Shown in pieces: positions 57,858-64,000 of a DNA stretch of 64,000 nucleotides. The DNA lies in contig CAWFBJ010000015.1 of assembly GCA_963814055.1 (NCBI GenBank), positions 62,001 through 126,000 of the forward strand, given 5' to 3'. The notes below the pieces were generated by a model, which was not told the DNA's origin, searched no databases, and saw only the letters and a program-made list of their open reading frames with translations. Within the stretch, counting starts at the first letter, position 1, and each line of letters opens with the position of its first letter. The position numbers were made by a program, and so were the translations under genes. Source of the stretch: AWTP1-13 sp963814055 (lineage in GTDB: Bacteria > Pseudomonadota > Alphaproteobacteria > Rhizobiales > Hyphomicrobiaceae).

Positions 57858-58916
57858 ATGAGGTCTTCTCTTGTACCCAGCATCAGTCGCCGTTTCCTGA
57901 TCTCGTCCATGGCGCTGCTTCCGGCTCTCTCGGTATCGTTCTTCCGCTTCACCGCCCAAGCCCAGACAGCTAATCCGCTCCCCTCGTGGAACGATGACCG
58001 TGCGAAGCAGTCCATCCTGGACTTTGTCGCCGCCGTGACGCGAGAGGGTTCACCGGATTTCGTTCCAGCGCATGAACGCATTGCGACCTTCGACAACGAC
58101 GGCACATTGTGGGTCGAGCACCCAATGTATACGCAGCTGGTCTTTGCGCTCGACCGCGTCAAAGCGCTGGCCCCCGAGCATCCGGAATGGAAAAACAAGC
58201 AGCCCTTCAAGGCGGCAATCGAAGGAGACATGAAGACCCTGGTGGAATCGGGCGAACGCGGCATGCTCGAGTTGATCATGGCCAGTCATGCCGGGATGAC
58301 GACCGCAGACTTCGAGAAGATCGTCTCGGATTGGATCACCTCTGCGCGCCATCCCCGCTTCAAGCGGCCGTACACAGAGCTCGTCTACCAACCGATGCTC
58401 GAGCTTCTGGCCTATCTCCGGGCGAACGACTTCCAGACATTCATCGTTTCCGGTGGCGGTGTAGAATTCATGCGACCGTGGGCTGAGCGGGTCTATGGCG
58501 TTCCACCGCAGCAGGTTTTGGGATCGAGCATCAAGACAAAGTTTGAAATGCGTGATGGAACGCCAGTGCTGTTCCGTCTGCCGCAGGTGAACTTCATCGA
58601 CGACAAGGCCGGCAAACCCGTCGGCATCAACGAGCACATCGGCAAGCGCCCGATTGCCGCTTTCGGCAACTCAGATGGTGACCTTGAGATGCTGCAATGG
58701 GCGACCCGTGCAGGCGATCGGCGTCGCTTCGGGCTGATCGTCCACCACACCGACGCCGAACGTGAGTACGCCTACGACCGCAATGCGCACGTCGGCAAGC
58801 TCGACCTAGCACTAGATGCGGCAAAAGTGAACGGTTGGACCGTAGCTAACATGAAGACGGATTGGAAAGAGATCTTTCCTGGCGCGCAAGGTGTCGGCGG
58901 CCGGGCGATCAAGTAA
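57858..58916 (+). CDS. HAD-superfamily phosphatase with Tat-like signal
   Basis: An intact 352-residue protein of the haloacid dehalogenase superfamily. The N-terminus has an RR-type signal (SRRFLISSMALLPALSVSFF). Motif I is ATFDNDGTLW (D79, D81, T83), motif II SGGGVEF, and motifs III/IV are FGNSDGDLEMLQW. It resembles phosphoserine-phosphatase-type enzymes; the substrate is unknown. GGGAGGA stands just before ATG 57858. It follows the intact sulfatase in the same direction, and a decayed copy of the same order exists at 52213-53625, so the two genes probably act together. Confidence 0.87.
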   Translation: MRSSLVPSISRRFLISSMALLPALSVSFFRFTAQAQTANPLPSWNDDRAKQSILDFVAAVTREGSPDFVPAHERIATFDNDGTLWVEHPMYTQLVFALDRVKALAPEHPEWKNKQPFKAAIEGDMKTLVESGERGMLELIMASHAGMTTADFEKIVSDWITSARHPRFKRPYTELVYQPMLELLAYLRANDFQTFIVSGGGVEFMRPWAERVYGVPPQQVLGSSIKTKFEMRDGTPVLFRLPQVNFIDDKAGKPVGINEHIGKRPIAAFGNSDGDLEMLQWATRAGDRRRFGLIVHHTDAEREYAYDRNAHVGKLDLALDAAKVNGWTVANMKTDWKEIFPGAQGVGGRAIK

Positions 58917-59133
58917 AGGAGTGCGTGGGAGTACATCGATCGGCGCACGTCTCTTTGCATCTCTTTCGAACTTGCTCTTGTAAACACCCCGATAGCTGCC
59001 GAAGTTGTTGTGCCGCTGCGATTTTCCACCTCGTGCCATTAAATGTTGGGCTTGATGGCCGAACACGGGATGCCTACGTGCGCGGCAATTGACCCGAACA
59101 ACGCGATTGCTTTACCGCAAAATATTTGCCTTC

Positions 59134-60717
59134 TCAGAAGCGCGTGATGTTCGCCGGCGGGGGGGTCGGATGGCGTCGAAGGCTGGATTTGTATTCCTCC
59201 ACGATTTTCAGTGAAGGGCCGATCACCCACTCATACAGCGCTCCGATGTTATGCTCCTCGCGCGGATCCGACTCGATGTTGAAAACCTTCGGGTAGCCGT
59301 TCATTGGCGCAGCGCTGCTGCCGGTACCAGGAAGGAGGTGCATCCCACCCCAGCCACTGCGACCGGGTCCCACGTCGGCAAAATACGTGCGGAACTGCTT
59401 CCAGCGCACGGCAACGAGATCTGGGCCCACGAAGGTCAGCAACGCGTCACGCCCCCCTGTGCTGCTGTTGCCAAGCAGCAGGTCGGTTTGATCGACGCCG
59501 TCGATCGGGCGATCGTCCGGCACCTTGCCCCCCGCCAGCCGAGCGAGCGTCGGTAAAAAATCCATGATCGAGAACATCGCATACGATGATCGCGGCGCAA
59601 TCCGACCCGGCCAGCGGATCAGCGCTGCGGTGCGTATGGAGCCTTCGCTGACGTCGCCGAGTTCGCCGCGGAAGGGCCCAGGCGACCCCATGTCCGGCAT
59701 ATCGCCGCCGAATTGGCGGACCACCTCGCCCTGGGGCCCGTTGTCGGAAGCGAACACGACGATGGTGTCCTGTTCGAGCCCGAGTTCCTGCAGCGCATCA
59801 AGCATTCGGCCGACGATAGCATCTCCCTCCATAAGCGAATCGCCGAATTGGCCTATGCGCGATATTCCCTGGAAGCGCTTCGATGGGAGGTTCGGAAAGT
59901 GCGTACGGGAGATTGGCAGATATAGGAAGAATGGCTTGCCAGCCGCCTTCTGGCGGTTGATGAAATCGATGCCGCGATCTACGAGATCCCAGTCGATGTC
60001 GCGTCGCACCTCTGCAGTGTAGGGCTTGACCGCTTTAAGCAGCTCGCCCCGTTTGGCTTCGACAATATGGGGTCCTTTGTCGAGCGGAATCTCAAGCGAT
60101 TTTGTCAGACGGGCCTGGTCGATCATCAGGAATGCGTCCCATGTATCGCCGGGCGGGATGCCGTAGAATTCGTCAAATCCCTTGTTCTGCGGTTGGCTCT
60201 GAGGTTCGGATCCGAGATGCCACTTGCCGAACATGGCGGTGGCGTAGCCGGCGTCGCGCAGCATCTCTGCCATGGTGATTTCTGTTGCGGGGAGGGAGAC
60301 GGGACTTCCTGCTACTGCGACGAGCGACAGCCCAGAGCGGATGGAATAGCGCCCGGTCATGAACGCTGCACGCGACGGCGAGCATCCCGGCTCGACCAGG
60401 AATTGCGTCAACCTGAGACTTTCTGCGGCAAGCTGATCAATGCGTGGCGTCGGCGCGCCGCGCAGTTCGCCACCACCATAGGCGCCGATGTCACCGTAGC
60501 CAACGTTGTCGGCGAGAATGAAGAGGATGTTGGGTTTCTCGCTGGAAGCGGCGGCGGATGCCGACTTTGGTTGAGCACGCGCGTGCGCTGCAAGTCCCAA
60601 CAAAGCTGGCGCAGCTAAAAGCGAGCTTCCGCATAGCAGCAAGCCCCGGCGGTCCAAGCTCGTGACGTCACCTTGACGCTTCTCGCTTGGCGTCTCAGGC
60701 TGGGGTTGCTTCGCCAT
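59134..60717 (-). CDS. Arylsulfatase, Tat-exported, second copy
   Basis: An intact 527-residue sulfatase on the minus strand. ATG 60717 is the best start. A twin-arginine signal is DRRGLLLCGSSLLAAPALLG. The metal site reads FILADNVGYGD (D70 followed by N71), and the modifiable cysteine is C112 in CSPSR, the classical CxPxR site. Further blocks are AMFGKWHLGSEPQ, VFASDNGPQGEVVRQFGGDM and GSIRTAALIRWPGR. It belongs to a different subfamily from the sulfatase at 56003, with low overall similarity. It converges on the HAD gene. Confidence 0.93.
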   Translation of the reverse strand: MAKQPQPETPSEKRQGDVTSLDRRGLLLCGSSLLAAPALLGLAAHARAQPKSASAAASSEKPNILFILADNVGYGDIGAYGGGELRGAPTPRIDQLAAESLRLTQFLVEPGCSPSRAAFMTGRYSIRSGLSLVAVAGSPVSLPATEITMAEMLRDAGYATAMFGKWHLGSEPQSQPQNKGFDEFYGIPPGDTWDAFLMIDQARLTKSLEIPLDKGPHIVEAKRGELLKAVKPYTAEVRRDIDWDLVDRGIDFINRQKAAGKPFFLYLPISRTHFPNLPSKRFQGISRIGQFGDSLMEGDAIVGRMLDALQELGLEQDTIVVFASDNGPQGEVVRQFGGDMPDMGSPGPFRGELGDVSEGSIRTAALIRWPGRIAPRSSYAMFSIMDFLPTLARLAGGKVPDDRPIDGVDQTDLLLGNSSTGGRDALLTFVGPDLVAVRWKQFRTYFADVGPGRSGWGGMHLLPGTGSSAAPMNGYPKVFNIESDPREEHNIGALYEWVIGPSLKIVEEYKSSLRRHPTPPPANITRF

Positions 60718-61045
60718 CGCAGGGATCTCCGATCGGGCGCGATTGTGCCAGCTCTTCGGGACACTCAAGATCAGTGGAAACCCTTGCCCATCGCTGTGAG
60801 TGCCCGCAAAGCTGCTCCTAACCCACGACCCACGGATTGCATGACGGCTTCATGTTCGGCGCGTTTCCAGGGGACCCGCGGTCTGCGACTTGTGGCCCCC
60901 TGCGTTGCCCCACAGCAACGTGTTGCGCTCTTCGGCTGACGCAGATGCATCCTCTTATGTTGTGATTTGATGCGAATCACAGTTTTGCGTAGGGACGATC
61001 TGTACCCAACTCATCTGCGCGTATCCAACGGCACCGGAGTGATCA
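60718..61045. promoter_or_regulatory. 328-base divergent region between sulfatase 2 and the beta-barrel protein
   Basis: Both flanking genes read outwards, so promoters for both must be here. A more A/T-rich patch lies at 60950-60985 (ATGTTGTGATTTGATG). No defined -35/-10 pair was assigned, and no gene is seen. Confidence 0.35.
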
Positions 61046-61903
61046 ATGAGCTTTCGCCAAGCGACGGCGCTTGCCAGCTTGCTGACGCTGCTCGCAACCG
61101 CCGAGGCGGTGGGCGCAGACCTTGGCGCTGGCTCTCCCCCAATGCCCGCACCCCCGACAGGGTGGACTGTGAGCGCCACGCCTTATGCGTGGCTTCCCTT
61201 TCTGGACGGTAACGCCACGGTCAAAGGGCGGCGTGCGGACATCAATGTCACTCCAATCGAAGTTCTTGAAAACCTCGATGCGATTCCTTGGATGAGCTAT
61301 ATCGAAGCGCGCAGAGGGTCGTTTTCATTTTACAACGACATTGTCTTTGCGAAGCTTGGAGTCGACGTCACCCGAACGAGGTCGCTGGGCGGACTTGCGG
61401 TAGACGCAGCACTCGGCGCCGACTTGTCACTGACGATCATCGAGGTCGGCGGCACGTACCAGGTCGCCACCTGGTCTCATACGGCCATCGATCTGCTGGC
61501 CGGTGCTCGATATTGGCGACAAGAGCTGGATGCTAACCTGGCGTTGTCAGGTACCTTGAACACGACCGGCCTAGCTTTGACAGGAGGACGGGCAATCGCT
61601 CGTTCAGGTTCTGTCGACTGGGTCGATCCAATCGTCGGTGTGCGGCTACGCCACAATCTGGCGCCTGGGCAGGACCTTGTGTTACGTGCCGATATTGGCG
61701 GGTTCGGTGCTGGCAGCGAGTTCTCGTGGAACGCCATCGGCGCGTACAGCTGGGACATCGGGAATCACCGTGGCTTCAGCTACAACGGGGTACTTGGATA
61801 CAGGCTCTTGAGCGTGGACTACGAACGAGGTTCCGGAGTCACGAGATACGAGTACGACGTCCTCCAGCATGGCCCATTTGCAGGGCTCACTGTTCGGTTC
61901 TGA
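61046..61903 (+). CDS. Outer-membrane beta-barrel protein
   Basis: An intact 285-residue protein. A signal peptide ends near AVGADLG. The mature part has alternating hydrophobic strands such as WTVSATPYAWLPFLDGNATV, SFSFYNDIVFAKLGVDV and TAIDLLAGARYWRQELDANL, and ends in an aromatic C-terminal phenylalanine (FAGLTVRF), the usual signal for outer-membrane insertion. Its role next to the sulfatases is not known; transport or sensing of sulfated substrates would be an inference. Confidence 0.75.
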   Translation: MSFRQATALASLLTLLATAEAVGADLGAGSPPMPAPPTGWTVSATPYAWLPFLDGNATVKGRRADINVTPIEVLENLDAIPWMSYIEARRGSFSFYNDIVFAKLGVDVTRTRSLGGLAVDAALGADLSLTIIEVGGTYQVATWSHTAIDLLAGARYWRQELDANLALSGTLNTTGLALTGGRAIARSGSVDWVDPIVGVRLRHNLAPGQDLVLRADIGGFGAGSEFSWNAIGAYSWDIGNHRGFSYNGVLGYRLLSVDYERGSGVTRYEYDVLQHGPFAGLTVRF

Positions 61904-61917
61904 GCACCTTCAAAAGT

Positions 61918-62463
61918 TTGACTTGGGTCCAGAAGCAGACATCGTTGCTGCTTCTACTCGCCGTCTGCTTCACCCGCCAAGAATGCCTGGCTGCCCCCGC
62001 CGGCGTCCGCAATAAGCGTGACGCCTATCGCATCCAGGTTCGTCGGGCACGAAACGCGTGCCTCGCCGGCGTGCGTGCGACGGCTGGGGTGCTGGAAGGA
62101 CCGCCGCGAAACTGTCAACCAAGCTCGTCATCTCAAACTCGGAGGATTGATGCGCGCATCGGCGCAGCGACCATCCTTGGATATTTGTACTGCCCGCAAC
62201 TGCCTCCGACGCCGCCGATGTACCCGTACACCGGGGCCAGAGGGCTCCGAAAAGCGGCGATTGAGCATTGCGCCGAAAAATGCATCGGCATCGCTACTTG
62301 GCTGTGTTCGACTTCCGCCACAACTACCGGATCGCACTTGGCGTCACGATGGCACCGCGCCGCTGCGTTAAAGGCAAGCGCGCTGTCGCCAATTGCGACA
62401 CTGCCATTCAACAGATGGACGGATACCAGGACGGTCAGAAGTGAGCCGCCGCACGTGTCTTAG
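61918..62463 (+). CDS. Possible secreted cysteine-containing protein
   Basis: A plus-strand frame from TTG 61918 has a signal-like start (VQKQTSLLLLLAVCFTRQEC, then LAAPAG) and later cysteines in NACLAGVRAT, GYLYCPQLPP and KAAIEHCAEKCIGIATW. After about 62330 another frame (from ATG 62280) reads MHRHRYLAVFDFRHNYRIAL and ends at 62444, so an indel may split one gene. No family was recognised, and the start and true extent are uncertain. Confidence 0.3.
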   Translation: MTWVQKQTSLLLLLAVCFTRQECLAAPAGVRNKRDAYRIQVRRARNACLAGVRATAGVLEGPPRNCQPSSSSQTRRIDARIGAATILGYLYCPQLPPTPPMYPYTGARGLRKAAIEHCAEKCIGIATWLCSTSATTTGSHLASRWHRAAALKASALSPIATLPFNRWTDTRTVRSEPPHVS

Positions 62464-62523
62464 CAGGGGCAATAAAGATGCGTGATTGCGCATCGCCGGC
62501 AGTAGCGAGGAGGAGACCACCAA

Positions 62524-62543
62524 CTTGTCTCACCTTGTCTCAC
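62524..62543. repeat. Tandem CTTGTCTCAC repeat
   Basis: Two direct copies of CTTGTCTCAC lie side by side, and GTGAGACA, the inverted form, recurs near 62646. They stand just upstream of the phage-type methyltransferase gene and may be part of its control region or the border of an inserted segment. Confidence 0.5.
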
Positions 62544-62723
62544 CTTTAAATCAGTAAATCTAAGTCAGGTTCACTGCGCGCGCGCCCTTGCACGACCGGT
62601 TCGGCGCGCGCGGAGCAAGTGGGCGACAAGGTCCGTCCCCCGAAGGTGAGACAGACACGGCGACCTAGCCGCTGTCTCGATTTGCGACAGGGCTCCATCG
62701 AAAAGCCGACACGCAACTCATGG

Positions 62724-62729
62724 TATACT
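62724..62729 (+). promoter_or_regulatory. -10 box TATACT before the methyltransferase gene
   Basis: TATACT lies 24 bases before ATG 62753. The -35 region (about 62700, TCGAAA) is weak. GGGGGAG at 62740-62746 is a suitable ribosome-binding site for ATG 62753. Confidence 0.4.
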
Positions 62730-62752
62730 GAGTCATGATGGGGGAGCATGGA

Positions 62753-63376
62753 ATGAGGGGTAGTTCTGCTTATTGGAGCGCCGTGCCGGTTTCGTTCGAG
62801 TCCCTTCGGATCGACGCTGAGCAGGTAGCGGCATGCGCAAAGTTTCTACCGCCATCTCCCGACGAGTGGTGGGTCCTGAAGGCGCCGCCCAATCGATCCG
62901 AAGGCCCGAAGACTTGGACCACGCCTCCTGAGTTCACTGCGGCTGTCCTTGCTGGTCTTGGCATTCAGCAGTTCGACCTAGACCCCGCTTCTCCCGAGGT
63001 GCCCAGCGTGCCTTGTCGTCGTTGGTTCACGGTGCAAGACAATGGCCTCGTGCTGGGATGGGATGGGGACTTCGTGTGGTGCAATCCGCCCTACGAACGT
63101 TTGGCGCCGTGGGTCAACAAGGCAATCAACGAACACAAAGCCGACCGTGCCAAGCGGATTGTGATGCTCATTCCAAATCGACCAGGTACAAAATACTGGC
63201 GTGCGATAGTTGAGTTTGGAGCCGCCATTTTCGCCCTGGATGGTAGATTACATTTCGGAGGTGCGCCGGATCCCGCTCCCTTCGCGTGCGCCCTGCTAGT
63301 TTGGGGGCTCGATGAAAATGAACTGACGACGCTTGGCGCATCCTTGCCGCCGCATTTTAGGATGGCGTTTCGGTAA
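62753..63376 (+). CDS. Phage-type DNA N6-adenine methyltransferase
   Basis: A protein of 207 residues from ATG 62753 (an upstream in-frame ATG at 62735 exists). It matches the phage Dam family (PF05869): TWTTPPEFTAAVL, then FDLDPAS, the WFTVQDNGLVLGW segment, and the catalytic motif NPPYERLAPWV (NPPY at 111-114). PNRPGTKYW and FALDGRLHFGGAPDPAPF follow, also typical. Such enzymes modify adenine in DNA, usually for phage protection. No restriction enzyme or other phage gene is beside it, so it is a lone acquired gene. Confidence 0.87.
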   Translation: MRGSSAYWSAVPVSFESLRIDAEQVAACAKFLPPSPDEWWVLKAPPNRSEGPKTWTTPPEFTAAVLAGLGIQQFDLDPASPEVPSVPCRRWFTVQDNGLVLGWDGDFVWCNPPYERLAPWVNKAINEHKADRAKRIVMLIPNRPGTKYWRAIVEFGAAIFALDGRLHFGGAPDPAPFACALLVWGLDENELTTLGASLPPHFRMAFR

Positions 63377-63432
63377 AACAAGGAACGAGGGAGGACCTTT
63401 ACCGTTCGCAGGCTTTGGGAAAGGCATCTTCG

Positions 63433-64000
63433 GTGAATGGCCCACGCCGCTTTGATGCAGTGGTGTTCGATCTCCTCACGGCGCTTATCAACTCGTGGAC
63501 ACTGTGGAATCGCGCTGCGGGATCGGCCACCGATGGCCTCAGGTGGCGGCGCGCTTATCTGCAACTGACCTACACCGCCGGACTGTACCGCCCCTATGAA
63601 GACATCGTCCGGCAGGCCGCCGCGCTGGCCCGCGTCGATGCTTCTTGCGCGAGTACCCTGTTTGCCGAATGGAACACCCTGCCGCCGTGGCCAGAAACAC
63701 GCCAGGTACTGGCAGCGCTTGCCGACCGGGTTCCGCTCGGCGTCGTCACGAACTGCTCGCGCACCTTGGGGGCAGCTGCAGGGACGGTTTGCGGCGTTTG
63801 TGACGGCAGAAAGCGCGGGTTTCTATAAGCCGCGCCCGGAACCTTATGATGCCGTGCTTAAGATGCTGGGAACCAATCCCGAGCGTACCCTGTTCGTTGC
63901 GGGCTCTGCGGCGGACGTGCCGGGTGCAAAGGGCGCCGGGATGCCCGTCTTCTGGCACAATCGCATGGGGCTACAGCCAGTGGACGACGCGCGGCCGGAC
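63433..64000 (+). CDS. HAD-family hydrolase, cut by the window end (one indel)
   Basis: The 5' part of a haloacid dehalogenase-superfamily enzyme. GTG 63433 is the likely start. Motif I reads VVFDLLTALINSWTLWN, a DLLTAL variant of the usual DxDGT, known in a subset of HAD hydrolases; motif II is GVVTNCSRTLG, and motif III lies in FYKPRPEPYDAVLKML; FVAGSAADVPGAKGAGMPV is motif IV. One base too many near 63767 separates the two halves. The 3' end lies beyond base 64000. Confidence 0.8.

Noticed and set aside
1..64000. tRNA or rRNA genes
   Set aside because: No cloverleaf with the TTC-loop consensus and no rRNA-like conserved blocks were found in the intergenic regions.
62500..64000. A prophage at the right end
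   Set aside because: Only one phage-type gene is present; the next gene is an ordinary HAD hydrolase and no integrase, attachment site or structural gene is seen.

Overview
The window is about 64 kb of GC-rich DNA from an alphaproteobacterium, most likely of the order Hyphomicrobiales (Rhizobiales). The evidence is the gene order nuoL-nuoM-nuoN-birA-rnj-mce-DUF1467-proS-lolC-lolD, the two Rhizobiales-type porins, the IalB, SdhE, HspQ and DUF1467 families, and the interspersed palindromic repeats. The family or genus cannot be fixed from the sequence alone.

Bases 1-28 kb are mostly housekeeping. They hold the end of the complex I operon, biotin ligase, RNase J, an epimerase, prolyl-tRNA synthetase and the lipoprotein exporter LolCD. 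A polyamine block follows (ornithine-decarboxylase-like enzyme, agmatinase-family enzyme, isocitrate/isopropylmalate-type dehydrogenase). Next come a lytic transglycosylase, an OmpA-family protein, an HMG-CoA-lyase-type enzyme, two PilZ proteins, a metallo-beta-lactamase-fold hydrolase, malonyl-CoA decarboxylase, a zinc metallopeptidase, two SPOR proteins, GlmU and GlmS. Many of these genes are broken by single-base duplications. Removing one base of a short run restores the conserved protein each time, so these look like sequence errors rather than real pseudogenes. Coordinates given for such genes span the whole repaired gene.

Bases 28-42 kb are nearly error-free: DUF502, RecG, SdhE, Mfd, an oligopeptide-type solute-binding protein, IalB, HspQ, a malyl-CoA-lyase-type enzyme, a lipid A acyltransferase and a UbiH-type monooxygenase. 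The malyl-CoA lyase and the epimerase would fit an ethylmalonyl-CoA or related C2-assimilation pathway (inference).

Bases 42-64 kb are accessory in character. Two paralogous porins flank a small secreted protein and a peptidoglycan-binding-like protein. They are followed by a NarL/FixJ response regulator, a DUF4344 metallopeptidase and a sulfatase island. The island contains a formylglycine-generating enzyme, a coupled membrane protein, a decayed sulfatase that has lost its catalytic cysteine, a remnant of a HAD phosphatase, a DUF1622 membrane protein, a degenerate serine protease, an intact Tat-exported sulfatase with its HAD partner, a second intact sulfatase on the other strand and an outer-membrane beta-barrel protein. 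The decayed sulfatase plus HAD remnant repeats the order of the intact pair, which suggests an old duplication. The right end carries a lone phage-type adenine methyltransferase and a HAD hydrolase cut by the window edge.

No rRNA, tRNA, CRISPR array, transposase or integrase was recognised.
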